Shown here piece after piece: positions 26,028 through 35,031 of a stretch of DNA of 64,000 bases. Within the stretch, counting starts at the first letter, position 1; each line of letters begins with the position of its first letter. This DNA comes from MED660 sp002691025 (lineage in GTDB: Bacteria; Myxococcota_A; UBA9160; UBA4427), in assembly GCA_002170485.2 (NCBI GenBank), contig NHDZ02000158.1, positions 13,860-77,859 on the forward strand. Reading direction: 5' to 3'. The position numbers were made by a program, and so were the translations under genes. The notes under the pieces are model-generated. The model saw nothing but the letters and a program-made list of their open reading frames with translations. It had not been told where the DNA came from and ran no database searches.

Positions 26028-27071
26028 ATGAAACTGGGAATCGGTGCGGTCAGCTTTGGGCCGAGAGTACAACTGAATATGGACTTGCTTCTCCGCGCGG
26101 AAGAACTGGGATTTGACTCAGCCTGGACCGCCGAGGCCTGGGGCAACGATGCGGTGAGCACCGCAAGCTGGGTTCTGGCTCGGACCTCGAAGATCAAGGT
26201 CGGTACGTCCATCATGCAGATGCCGGCCCGGCAGCCCGCCATGGCCGCCATGACGGCCATGTCGCTGGATCACCTCTCCGGAGGGCGTTTCATCCTGGGC
26301 CTCGGGCCATCCGGCCCCCAGGTCGCAGAAGGTTGGTACGGGGTGCCCTACGGCAAGCCTCTGACGCGCACCCGTGAGTACATCAACATCATTCGGCAGA
26401 TCTGGGCCCGCGAGGCGCCCGTTCATTTCGATGGGGAGTACTACACGATTCCCGCCACCGGTCCCGGTACCACAGGCATGGGAAAGCCCCTGAAGAGCAT
26501 CGTCCACGGCAGCCCGGACATCCCGATCTACACCGCTTCAATTTCGCCCAACGGCCTCCGCTGCTCCGGTGAAGTCGCCGACGGTGTGTTNCCCATGATG
26601 CTCGACCCGGAAACCGTCGACCGCGCCTACCTTCCCTTCATCGAGGAAGGATTCGCCAAAGCCGAGGGCGAGAAGAGCCTGGAAAACTTTTCGGTCGTAC
26701 CCGGAGTGAGTGTCATCATTCACGACGATATCGAGCAGGTTCGAGTGCCCGTGAAGTCGCACATGGCTCTCTATATCGGGGGCATGGGAGCCAGAGACAA
26801 GAACTTCTACAACGATCTCGCCAAGAGGCTCGGCTACGAGGAAGCAGCCCAGAAGATCCAGGATCTCTTCCTNGATGGGAAGAAACAGGAAGCGGCCATG
26901 GCCGTCCCGGATGATCTGGTCGACGCCTGTCACCTGGTCGGCCCCGCGGACAGGATCCGTGACCGACTTCAAGCCTGGAAAGAAGCGGGCAACAAGAGGT
27001 GGGTCGACACCATGAGCATTTCGACCACACAGACCGAAGCGCTCGAACTGGTCGCCGAGGAAATGCTCTAG
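26028..27071 (+). CDS. LLM-class flavin-dependent (F420-type) oxidoreductase
   Basis: 347 aa, with GGAG upstream of the ATG and only 14 bp after the GST gene. The luciferase-like TIM-barrel is seen in MKLGIGAVSFGPRVQLNMDL, GFDSAWTAEAWGNDAVSTAS, then ARTSKIKVGTSIMQMPARQP and LDHLSGGRFILGLGPSGPQV. The sequence resembles F420-dependent mycobacterial dehydrogenases more than FMN monooxygenases; cofactor choice is not proven. It probably reduces or oxidises an intermediate in the same pathway as the dioxygenase. A strong bidirectional terminator follows. Confidence 0.85.
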   Translation: MKLGIGAVSFGPRVQLNMDLLLRAEELGFDSAWTAEAWGNDAVSTASWVLARTSKIKVGTSIMQMPARQPAMAAMTAMSLDHLSGGRFILGLGPSGPQVAEGWYGVPYGKPLTRTREYINIIRQIWAREAPVHFDGEYYTIPATGPGTTGMGKPLKSIVHGSPDIPIYTASISPNGLRCSGEVADGVXPMMLDPETVDRAYLPFIEEGFAKAEGEKSLENFSVVPGVSVIIHDDIEQVRVPVKSHMALYIGGMGARDKNFYNDLAKRLGYEEAAQKIQDLFXDGKKQEAAMAVPDDLVDACHLVGPADRIRDRLQAWKEAGNKRWVDTMSISTTQTEALELVAEEML

Positions 27072-27087
27072 AGCGACTCGAAAGAAA

Positions 27088-27120
27088 AAGGCCGTCCAGA
27101 TTCATCCTCTGGACGGCCTT
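27088..27120. terminator. Bidirectional Rho-independent terminator
   Basis: AAGGCCGTCCAG pairs with CTGGACGGCCTT as a 12-bp perfect stem with a 9-nt loop. It sits in the 77-bp gap between the stop codons of the convergent LLM and acyl-CoA dehydrogenase genes. The A-run before the stem serves the minus strand, and the TT plus A-T-rich tail serves the plus strand. It would end both operons. Confidence 0.8.
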
Positions 27121-27148
27121 CATTCAACTCAAGGTGTGAGCCGTAAGG

Positions 27149-28291
27149 CTAGTAACCACCCAGGGTCGCGTACCGATCCCGGTGCCAGGATGAAGACCCC
27201 AGTGTCTCAACCATGACTCGCCCACGCTTGAGATAGAGGCCGATATCCTCCTCATCGGTCACACCGATTCCACCGTACATCTGAACGGCCTCGTTGCAGA
27301 TCATGACAACGGCATCGTTCAGCCTTGCCTTCGCGCAACTCGTCAGCATGGAAAGCCGTTCGTGGTCATCTCCATCGAGCGCACTCATCGCTTCCATCAC
27401 GATGGAGCGAGACAGNTCCGCCTCGACGAACATATTGGCCGCGCGATGCTTGAGCGCCTGGAATGTACCAATCAACACCCCGAACTGCTCTCGGGTCTTC
27501 AGATACTCCAAGGTCTTCTGGAATGCCTGATCCAGGGTTCCCAGCATCTCAGCACACAGCATGATGGTCGCACGATCCAGAACGGGATCGAGCACATCCG
27601 CACCCCGATCCACTTCTCCGATCACAGCCGACTTCTCGACCTTGACTCCATCCAGTCCGAGATTGGCCGCATTGCGACCGTCTACCATGATGGTCCGGTC
27701 GACCTGCAGGCCTTGCNCATCGGCATCCACCAGGAAGAGGGTCAGCCCCTCTCGGTCCGCTTTCGAACCTGAAGTCCTGGCGACAACGACGATCTGGTCC
27801 GCCACATGACCGTCCAGGACAAAAGTCTTGCATCCATTCAGGACAAATTGGTCACCTGACAACTCAGCGGTCGTCTCCACATGGTGAGGGCTGTAGTGGG
27901 AACGCTCCTGGAAGGCGAGAGAAAGGACCTTCTCGCCGGAACAAACCGCAGTCAGCACNTCCTTCTGCTGCAATTCATTCCCACCTTCAAGAATGCAGCC
28001 GCCGCCCATCACCACACTGGCAAGAATGGGCTGAGCCACCAAGGCGCGTCCACACTCTTCAAAGATCTGGCCCAATTCGAAATAACCCATGTCGAGTCCG
28101 CCAAAGTCTTCGGGGTAGACAACACCCGTCCACCCCAACTCGGACATTTCCGAAAAGAGTTTTCGATCAAAGCCAACTTCATCCACGCTATCGCGAAGCC
28201 TTCGCAATTCCGCAACAGGGCTCTTCTCTTGAATGAATTCGTGGGCGGTCTGTTTGAGCAGTTCCTGCTCTTCTGTCAGTATGAATCCCAT
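27149..28291 (-). CDS. Acyl-CoA dehydrogenase, pair I second subunit
   Basis: 380 aa. MGFILTEEQELLKQTAHEFI is the usual N-terminal helix, and the middle and C-terminal domains are recognisable (LEYLKTREQFGVLIGTFQAL, VQMYGGIGVTDEEDIGLYLK). The FAD/substrate segment is divergent: FVLNGCKTFVLDGHVADQIV in place of the usual 'GxKxWxTN'. Together with the 397-aa gene just upstream (24-bp gap) it forms a tandem pair like actinobacterial ChsE1-ChsE2 or FadE26-FadE27, whose products make an alpha2beta2 enzyme for steroid side chains or branched acyl-CoAs. In such pairs one subunit loses part of the active site; this one is the likelier to have done so. Its three Ns do not change the call. Confidence 0.85.
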   Translation of the reverse strand: MGFILTEEQELLKQTAHEFIQEKSPVAELRRLRDSVDEVGFDRKLFSEMSELGWTGVVYPEDFGGLDMGYFELGQIFEECGRALVAQPILASVVMGGGCILEGGNELQQKXVLTAVCSGEKVLSLAFQERSHYSPHHVETTAELSGDQFVLNGCKTFVLDGHVADQIVVVARTSGSKADREGLTLFLVDADXQGLQVDRTIMVDGRNAANLGLDGVKVEKSAVIGEVDRGADVLDPVLDRATIMLCAEMLGTLDQAFQKTLEYLKTREQFGVLIGTFQALKHRAANMFVEAXLSRSIVMEAMSALDGDDHERLSMLTSCAKARLNDAVVMICNEAVQMYGGIGVTDEEDIGLYLKRGRVMVETLGSSSWHRDRYATLGGY

Positions 28292-28315
28292 TTTCTCTTC
28301 TCCCCTGACTCTCGA

Positions 28316-29509
28316 TCAATCCGGAAGGCCAAGCACGCGCTTGGCAATGATGTTGAGCTGCACTTCGGAAGTNCCGCCTTCAATGGAGTTCCCATAGGAA
28401 CGCAGCCAATCGCGAGTCTGCGAGAGCTCTTCGCTCTTGAACGCATCCCCCTCCCAGCCCAGGGACCGCGTGCCCATCATCGACATACGCACTTCATTCC
28501 GGCGCTTGTTGAGCTCTGTGCCATAGAGTTTGAAAATCGAAGATGCGGGTCCAGGCGGGATTCCCGCCTTGGCTTCGGCAGCGGACTTATGCGTCGTCGC
28601 CGAAAACACCTGCTGATCCATCTTCAACTGGGTGATTCGTTGACGGATCTCNGCGTCAGCAATTCGNCCCTCGACCTCACCAAAATAGTCCTTGGCCTTG
28701 TCGGTGATGCTGCCGTAGCTTCCACCGCCCATACCGAATCCCATGCCACCGATCATCGACCGCTCATGCTGGAGCAATCGCTTCGCAATGGTCCAACCGC
28801 CACCCAGCGGTCCCACCAACTGATCCTTGGGGACCTTGACGTTCTCGAAGAAGGTCTGGCAGAAGGGAGAAGCTCCACTGATCAGCTGGATGGGTGAAAC
28901 CGTCACACCCGGGCTCTTCATATCAAAGAGCAGGAAGCTGATGCCATCGTGCTTGGGCACGCTGGTGTCAGTTCTCACCAGGCAGAAAATCCAATCCGCA
29001 TTGTCCGCATAGCTGGTCCAGATCTTCTGACCGTTGACCAGGAAGTGGTCCCCCATGTCTTCGGCGCGAGTCTGGAGACTGGCCAGATCTGATCCGGATC
29101 CCGGCTCGCTGTATCCCTGGCACCACCAGATCTTGCCTTGGGTGATCTCCGGAATGAACCGCTGCTTCTGCTCTTCCGTCGCGTACTCCAGCAGAACAGG
29201 GCCCAGCATCGACATGCCAAAACTGGTCAGGGCCGGCGGAGCCCCGAGGGCGCTCATTTCCTGGCTCAAGACCTTGGCTTCTTCTTTACTGAGGCCGCCT
29301 CCACCGTACTCCGAAGGCCAGGTCGGACACGTCCAACCCTTCTCTCCCATCCGGTCGAGCCAGACTTTCTTGTCGTCTGTTCGACCCTGAGCGGCACGAC
29401 CACCCCACTCCAGATCCTCCGCCGATGCGGATCCACCGCGCAGGGACTCGGGGCATTGGGCCTCTAGCCATGAGCGAACTTCTTGCCTGAAACCATCTAG
29501 GTCGGACAT
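28316..29509 (-). CDS. Acyl-CoA dehydrogenase, pair I first subunit
   Basis: 397 aa. IWWCQGYSEPGSGSDLASLQ, then DHFLVNGQKIWTSYADNADW are the FAD and substrate motifs in the form typical of the FadE/ChsE 'first gene' subgroup ('qGySEPgaGSDLa' and 'G.K.WtSyA'). The C-terminus (EVQLNIIAKRVLGLPD) is the usual FAD-contact ending. It is transcribed first, followed by the 380-aa partner after 24 bp. A separate pair in the same order lies at 45347-47676. Confidence 0.9.
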   Translation of the reverse strand: MSDLDGFRQEVRSWLEAQCPESLRGGSASAEDLEWGGRAAQGRTDDKKVWLDRMGEKGWTCPTWPSEYGGGGLSKEEAKVLSQEMSALGAPPALTSFGMSMLGPVLLEYATEEQKQRFIPEITQGKIWWCQGYSEPGSGSDLASLQTRAEDMGDHFLVNGQKIWTSYADNADWIFCLVRTDTSVPKHDGISFLLFDMKSPGVTVSPIQLISGASPFCQTFFENVKVPKDQLVGPLGGGWTIAKRLLQHERSMIGGMGFGMGGGSYGSITDKAKDYFGEVEXRIADXEIRQRITQLKMDQQVFSATTHKSAAEAKAGIPPGPASSIFKLYGTELNKRRNEVRMSMMGTRSLGWEGDAFKSEELSQTRDWLRSYGNSIEGXTSEVQLNIIAKRVLGLPD

Positions 29510-29824
29510 GATTGGACTCTCCTGATTCTCGAAGTTGGAAACGACGCCAAGGCCTGGTTCTGCGCAGCTGGAACAAAGCCTTTCGGGCTACTCGATTGGC
29601 CACCCTGCAGCGTCTTCGTTGAGCACTCCCAAAGCAGGCAAATAGANCCCCCTCTGGAGGAGTGTGACCCCCCAATGGATGCTGGGGAGCGCTTACCTCA
29701 AACCGAATTTTTGACAAAACAGACCGTAGACATTGGCAGATCCCGTGCCAATATGCCACTCGGCGCTACTCTTCCGGTCCTTCAAAGATCTGCTTACCCA
29801 CCCTCCCCCCACAGGAGCTCGATT
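29510..29824. other. Divergent intergenic region between two acyl-CoA dehydrogenase loci
   Basis: 315 bp between the starts of the pair I first subunit (minus) and the next acyl-CoA dehydrogenase (plus). No supported gene or stable hairpin. A TTGACA hexamer occurs at 29711-29716 on the plus strand, but no matching -10 box is clear. It should hold both promoters. One N at 29647. Confidence 0.4.
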
Positions 29825-31051
29825 ATGGATTTTGCCCCCGACGAGAAGACCGAATTCCTCATCAATCAGGTCCAGGAATTCATGGATGAGCATATCTACC
29901 CGAATGAGCAGGCCTATTACGAAGAGCACGCTTCTCTTCCCGACCGATGGCAATCACCTCCGATGCTGGAGGACCTGAAGGAAAAGGCCCGAGCGGCGGG
30001 CTTGTGGAACCTCTTCCTGCCCGAGAGCGAATCCGGAGGTGGGCTGACCAACCTTCAGTACGCCTCGCTGTGCGAGCTCATGGGGCGCGTGGGCTTCGCG
30101 GCGGAAGTGTTCAACTGCTCCGCACCGGACACCGGAAACATGGAAGTCATCGAGCGCTATGGCAACGAGGAGCACAAGCAACAGTGGCTGAGGCCTCTCC
30201 TGGACGGTCAGATCCGATCTGCTTTTGCGATGACCGAGCCGGCCGTCGCTTCTTCCGACGCAACCAACATCCAGACCGAAATAAGACGAGACGGAGACGA
30301 GTACGTCATCAACGGCCGGAAATGGTGGACTTCCGGTATCTGTGACCCTCGCTGCAAAATCATGGTCGTCATGGGAAAAACCCGATTCGACGGTCCCATC
30401 CACGAACAACAGAGCCAGGTTCTCGTCCCCCGGGACACACCGGGCATCACTGTCCTACGGCACCTGCCTGTCTTCGGCTTCGATGATGCGCCGCACGGCC
30501 ACGGAGAGGTCCTCTTTGAAGACGTTCGTGTCCCCGCGAGCAATATCCTCCTTGGCGAAGGACGAGGCTTTGAAATCGCCCAGGGTCGACTCGGCCCCGG
30601 ACGAATCCATCACTGCATGCGTGTCATCGGCGTGGCCGAGCGAGCCCTCGAGAAGATGTGCGAACGTCTCATGACCCGGACCGCCTTCGGCAAGAAGGTC
30701 TATGAACATTCTGTCTGGGAAGAACGGATCGCCGATGCCCGTATTGAAATCGAGTGTTCTCGACTCCTGACCCTCAAAGCCGCCTACATGATGGACACGG
30801 TGGGCAACAAGGTCGCTCGTTCAGAAATCGCCATGATCAAGGTCAAGGCCCCCATCATGGCTCTCAAGATCATTGATGATGCCATTCAAGCTCACGGAGG
30901 TGGAGGGGTGACTTCCGACTTCGGACTCGCGGCCTCCTACGCCGGGGTGCGAACGCTCCGGATTGCCGACGGACCGGATGAAGTACACCGTCGCACCATT
31001 GCCCGGCTCGAGCTCAAACGACAGAGAGCGATCTCCGGTATCGAGCGCTGA
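29825..31051 (+). CDS. Acyl-CoA dehydrogenase (ACAD10/11-like)
   Basis: 408 aa from the ATG at 29825, behind AGGAGC. SAFAMTEPAVASSDATNIQT, then EYVINGRKWWTSGICDPRCK and IQAHGGGGVTSDFGLAASYA with the end RIADGPDEVHRRTIARLELK show the same subgroup as the dehydrogenase at 21717-22907: 'GPDEVH', 'AMTEP.vASSDatn' and the long 'WTSG..dprC' loop. ACAD10/11 homologues act on 2-methyl-branched or 4-hydroxyacyl-CoA; activity here is unproven. It ends 11 bp before the convergent SelD-fusion gene. Confidence 0.9.
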   Translation: MDFAPDEKTEFLINQVQEFMDEHIYPNEQAYYEEHASLPDRWQSPPMLEDLKEKARAAGLWNLFLPESESGGGLTNLQYASLCELMGRVGFAAEVFNCSAPDTGNMEVIERYGNEEHKQQWLRPLLDGQIRSAFAMTEPAVASSDATNIQTEIRRDGDEYVINGRKWWTSGICDPRCKIMVVMGKTRFDGPIHEQQSQVLVPRDTPGITVLRHLPVFGFDDAPHGHGEVLFEDVRVPASNILLGEGRGFEIAQGRLGPGRIHHCMRVIGVAERALEKMCERLMTRTAFGKKVYEHSVWEERIADARIEIECSRLLTLKAAYMMDTVGNKVARSEIAMIKVKAPIMALKIIDDAIQAHGGGGVTSDFGLAASYAGVRTLRIADGPDEVHRRTIARLELKRQRAISGIER

Positions 31052-31062
31052 TCCGAGAGGAC

Positions 31063-33336
31063 CTACTCGAAGCCGGCTCGGATGCGTGGCTGACCCGCGT
31101 CGTGTTCAACCACGCGACCGATCACGCAGGCCGCCGGGTCTCCGCCTGACCGCAAACTCTGCAAGAGCGCCTCGGTTTTCTCGGCCGATATGGCCATGAG
31201 CAGGCCTCCCGAAGTCTGGGGATCAAACAAGAGTTCAAGAAGAGCCGGATCTCCGTTCGGCCCCTTCACGCCCACCTGGTCTGCCAAAGCCACGTTCTGG
31301 TGATGGAAAGTACTGGTAATCCCCCTGCGAACCAGGTCAACCACACCCGGCAGAACCGGGACCTCCTTCATCGACAACTCTGCGGCCACGCCACTCGCCT
31401 CGAGAACCTCAAGCAGATGGCCCGCAAGACCAAAGCCGCTCACGTCGGTGCAGACCGAAACAAGCGAATCAAGAGCAGTCCTTGCGGCCTCGGCGTTGTT
31501 ACGACGCATGCTGTCCAGCCCTTCGCCCAACCATGCCCCCCGAACAAGCCCCTGGGCATCCGCCGCCAGAAGCACACCCGTTCCCAACGGCTTGGTGAGG
31601 ATCAATTCATCGCCTGGGGAAAGACCCGAAAGGCCCAGGAAGTCTCCTTTGGTCGCGGGCTCTCCTGTCACGCAAAGTCCAACAAAGAGTTCAGGACCGG
31701 TCGTGCTGTGCCCCCCCACCAGGGATATACCGAGAGGATCCAGAGCTGACCTGATCCCGGCCAGCGTCTGATAGAGGCTTTCGGACTCGCGACCGGGCGT
31801 GTCGGCCGGGACCGTCACCAGAGCNAGGGCATGACGAGCGTCCGCTCCTTTGGCCACCACATCACTGACTGCGTTGACGGTGGCCACATGACCCACCAGC
31901 CAGGGATCATCCACAAAAGCCCGAAAGGCATCCACGCTGGCCAACATGATGTCCCCACCCGACCATTCAAGCACCGCTGCATCATCGGCCTCGGCCAGAC
32001 CGACCAGAACACTTTCATCGGGCGGAGAGGGATCCAGCCGACTCAAAGCGGCATTCAATGGCGATGGCCCCACCTTGGCCGCACAACCGCCACAAATCAT
32101 TTCCTCGGAGTCGCCCATATCCTCCGGGTCCGGGAAGAAGGGGCTGGGGCGTCCGTGCCCATCCAGAACCTGAAAACGCTTCATGAAGCGACGGTCAATC
32201 CAATCCTTGAGACGCCAGACCGAGTGCCCCCCCATGGCGAGACCCCACTTCCCGCCTACCGCCCGCTTCTCCCCCACATTGACAAGAGCGAGGAAGTCTC
32301 GCTGCGGCCGCCAAGCGCGCAATCGTCGACTCTCCAACCGAGCCCGGATATTCCGATCCAGATAGGGACCGGATCGGACGGCATAGACACCAGCGCGGGG
32401 AACCCACGCATGATCGATCAACCTTGCGCAATCTCCCGCGGCAAAAAGGTCATCGCACCCCTCCACTTGCAGAGTGGATTCAACACGGACAAAACCTTTG
32501 TCATCTGTGGGCAGACCACTCTCCTTCAAGAAAGCCGGGGCGGCGGCTCCCGTTGCAAGCAGAGTCAGATCGGTTGGAATGGTCTCATCCCCAGAGTCCC
32601 GAGAGGAAAGCACCAGCCCCTCCTCGTTTGCGGAAACAACACGAGTGCCGAGACGGACCTTGATTCCCCGCTGAGTCAGTTCCTTCTCGATCCGACGAGC
32701 CAGGGATCGGTGGCTTTCGGGCAAGAGGGCCTGGGAACCGGCAATGATTTCGATCTCGGCGTGACATCCCATTTTGCGCAACCGGGCTTCCGTACACAGG
32801 GCCAATTCCACTCCGGCCGCTCCGCCACCAATCACCGAAACCTGAGGGGAAGCAGCTTCGCCCTGGGCCAACTCCTCGATTCGATCGCCTATACGTCGAA
32901 CAAACCGTGAAATCGGACGGGTCGCCAGACCAAANGCCCACTNTCTNAGACCTGGAAGCTCNCGTACNGTGGACCCCACATCCAGGCTNGCGACATCAAA
33001 CGAAATCGGTGGGCGGCCTTCCACTTCCACGACCTTGGCCTCAGGGTCGATTCCCGTCGCCCTGGCCAGCACACACCGCGCACCGGCCCGACGAGCCAGC
33101 GGCAATACGTCAAGGGTGAGATCCTCGACCTCATAGTCACCGGCCACCGCGCCCGGAACCATGCCGGAATACACCGCCTCATATCGATCCACAACCACTG
33201 TTAAACGCACATTGGGTATGGGCTTCATCATGAAGCGACGCAAGAGCTGAACGTGAGCGTGGCCCCCGCCTACCAGTACGAGGTCTCGTACGGAGGAAGC
33301 CGCTTGTCCTGCCTGTTTAACACGGGAAAGTTTCAT
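31063..33336 (-). CDS. selD: Flavoprotein-SelD fusion (selenide, water dikinase)
   Basis: 757 aa in two domains. Residues about 17-390 are a pyridine-nucleotide-disulfide/NDH-2-type flavoprotein: VLVGGGHAHVQLLRRF (FAD), VSVIGGGAAGVELALCTEA (NAD(P)H) and FAAGDCARL. Residues about 405-757 are selenophosphate synthase: MICGGCAAKVG with Cys415 at the catalytic Cys/Sec position and Lys421, VSDVVAKGADARHA, GGHSTTGPE and LFDPQTSGGLL. SelD makes selenophosphate from selenide and ATP, for Sec-tRNA or 2-selenouridine. The fused reductase may supply the selenide. It is divergent from the formate dehydrogenase genes, but that enzyme has Cys, so a different selenium user must exist. Several Ns lie at 32935-32990. 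Confidence 0.9.
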   Translation of the reverse strand: MKLSRVKQAGQAASSVRDLVLVGGGHAHVQLLRRFMMKPIPNVRLTVVVDRYEAVYSGMVPGAVAGDYEVEDLTLDVLPLARRAGARCVLARATGIDPEAKVVEVEGRPPISFDVXSLDVGSXVXELPGXRXWXFGLATRPISRFVRRIGDRIEELAQGEAASPQVSVIGGGAAGVELALCTEARLRKMGCHAEIEIIAGSQALLPESHRSLARRIEKELTQRGIKVRLGTRVVSANEEGLVLSSRDSGDETIPTDLTLLATGAAAPAFLKESGLPTDDKGFVRVESTLQVEGCDDLFAAGDCARLIDHAWVPRAGVYAVRSGPYLDRNIRARLESRRLRAWRPQRDFLALVNVGEKRAVGGKWGLAMGGHSVWRLKDWIDRRFMKRFQVLDGHGRPSPFFPDPEDMGDSEEMICGGCAAKVGPSPLNAALSRLDPSPPDESVLVGLAEADDAAVLEWSGGDIMLASVDAFRAFVDDPWLVGHVATVNAVSDVVAKGADARHAXALVTVPADTPGRESESLYQTLAGIRSALDPLGISLVGGHSTTGPELFVGLCVTGEPATKGDFLGLSGLSPGDELILTKPLGTGVLLAADAQGLVRGAWLGEGLDSMRRNNAEAARTALDSLVSVCTDVSGFGLAGHLLEVLEASGVAAELSMKEVPVLPGVVDLVRRGITSTFHHQNVALADQVGVKGPNGDPALLELLFDPQTSGGLLMAISAEKTEALLQSLRSGGDPAACVIGRVVEHDAGQPRIRAGFE

Positions 33337-33425
33337 TCTCGACCGACTCTATGGGCTAAGTCCTGAATCCTCGCATATAGCCAACTCCGTACCCACCCTC
33401 TATCCTTCCCTTTTTGGAGACAAGT

Positions 33426-35027
33426 GTGGGTTTACTGATTCAGAAGCTACTCGAGACCCAGCATCGAGACGGCTGGCTCTCCGATGAAGCGCTCAAGGCG
33501 CTGTCGGCCGAACTCGGTATCCCCCTACACCGCCTTGAAGGCCTCACCACCTTCTACACACACTTCAGGCGCGAGCCTCCCAAATCCGTGAAGTTGGAGA
33601 TCTGCCGAGACCTTTCATGCAAGCTGGCGGGTGGTGCTGAAATCCATGAGCGTCTGCTGAGCGAATCGACCTCCAAGGAACACATCGAGATCGTGGAGGT
33701 CTCATGCCTGGGTCGCTGTGATCTGGCTCCCGCAGCGGCCCTGGACGAACAAGCGGTCTGCACACGAAGCCTGAAAGCAGCGGATCTGGAGCAGGCTTCG
33801 CAGGACGCACGAAGAGCGAAGCCCGAAACTCCAAAAGCCTTTCCTTCCATGGAGATCTACGCCTCTCCAGAAGAGCGATACGGAACCCTGAGGCAGAAAC
33901 TCGGGACTGAGCCTTCCACGCTGAGCGCGGAACTCGAGAAATCGGGTCTTCGCGGAATGGGAGGCGCCGCCTTTCCCACCGGCCGGAAGTGGGGACTGGT
34001 CGCAGGCGCACCGCCCGGCCCTCGTCACGTCATCACCAATGCAGACGAAAGCGAACCCGGAAGTTTCAAGGACCGACAGATTCTCGCTTCGCTCCCGCAT
34101 CTGGTCATCGAGGGCATGGCCCTGGCGGCCTACTGCGTCGGAGCCGAAGAGGGGACCCTCTTCATACGGCACGAGTACGAACCCGAGCGTCAACTCGTCC
34201 AGGCGGCCATTGACGAAGCCCGCCAACTGGGCGCACTCGGCAAAAACATCTTCGGCAGCTCATTCAGCTTCGACATCGAGATCTTTGTTTCCCCGGGTGG
34301 TTATATCCTCGGCGAAGAAACAGCGCTTCTTGAATGCCTGGAAGACCGAAGAGGGGAACCAAGAAACAAGCCACCCTTCCCCGGCATGAAAGGGCTGAAC
34401 GAGAAACCCACCCTGATCAACAACGTAGAGACGCTGGCTCATGCAACAACCATCCTCCATCACGGTGCCGATTGGTGGCACGCGTTGGGGACTCATGAGT
34501 TCTCAGGCCAGAAATTCATGAGTGTGAGTGGAGATGTTGCCACGCCCGGAGTCCACCTTGTTCCCTTCGGCACACACCTTGGCGAAGTCCTCGACCTCTG
34601 CGGGGGGATGAGAGAAGGCCTTCCCCTCGGCGCCATCGTGCCCGGCGGCGCCTCCAGCAACTTCCTGCCTCCCGATGCACTGGATGTCGCAGTCGACTTC
34701 GATGCCCTGAGCAAAGCGGGTTCAATGCTCGGCTCGGGCGGAGCAGTTTTCATCGCCGAGAATCAAGACCTGCTACAAGCGGCTCTCAACATCACGCGTT
34801 TCTTCCGCAACGAATCCTGCGGCAAGTGTGTCCCCTGCCGCATCGGAACCGAAAAGGCCGTCGCCATGATCGAAGAGGCCGGCGAGCTCTCGGACAACAC
34901 CTATGAAAAACTGTGCTCACTCAACGACACCCTGGCCAGGACCAGTATCTGCGGCCTTGGACAGATTGCCCTCGGTCCCATCCTTTCAATGGCGCGGAAT
35001 TTTCCGGGTCAGCGAAGCGACGGATAG
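33426..35027 (+). CDS. Formate dehydrogenase NAD(H)-diaphorase subunit, NuoE-NuoF fusion
   Basis: About 533 aa. I chose the GTG at 33426 because GGAG lies 6 nt upstream; a TTG at 33414 is also open. Residues about 1-140 are a NuoE/thioredoxin-like [2Fe-2S] domain with CRDLSC and CLGRC. The rest is NuoF: RGMGGAAFPTGRKWGL with an NADH/FMN glycine motif, ITNADESEPGSFKDR, YILGEETALLECLE and the 4Fe-4S ligands in ESCGKCVPCRIGTEK and TSICGLGQ. It should transfer electrons from the catalytic subunit to NAD+. A fused NuoEF unit is as in FdsB/HoxF-like proteins. MobA follows after 4 bp. Confidence 0.9.
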   Translation: MGLLIQKLLETQHRDGWLSDEALKALSAELGIPLHRLEGLTTFYTHFRREPPKSVKLEICRDLSCKLAGGAEIHERLLSESTSKEHIEIVEVSCLGRCDLAPAAALDEQAVCTRSLKAADLEQASQDARRAKPETPKAFPSMEIYASPEERYGTLRQKLGTEPSTLSAELEKSGLRGMGGAAFPTGRKWGLVAGAPPGPRHVITNADESEPGSFKDRQILASLPHLVIEGMALAAYCVGAEEGTLFIRHEYEPERQLVQAAIDEARQLGALGKNIFGSSFSFDIEIFVSPGGYILGEETALLECLEDRRGEPRNKPPFPGMKGLNEKPTLINNVETLAHATTILHHGADWWHALGTHEFSGQKFMSVSGDVATPGVHLVPFGTHLGEVLDLCGGMREGLPLGAIVPGGASSNFLPPDALDVAVDFDALSKAGSMLGSGGAVFIAENQDLLQAALNITRFFRNESCGKCVPCRIGTEKAVAMIEEAGELSDNTYEKLCSLNDTLARTSICGLGQIALGPILSMARNFPGQRSDG

Positions 35028-35031
35028 TAGA

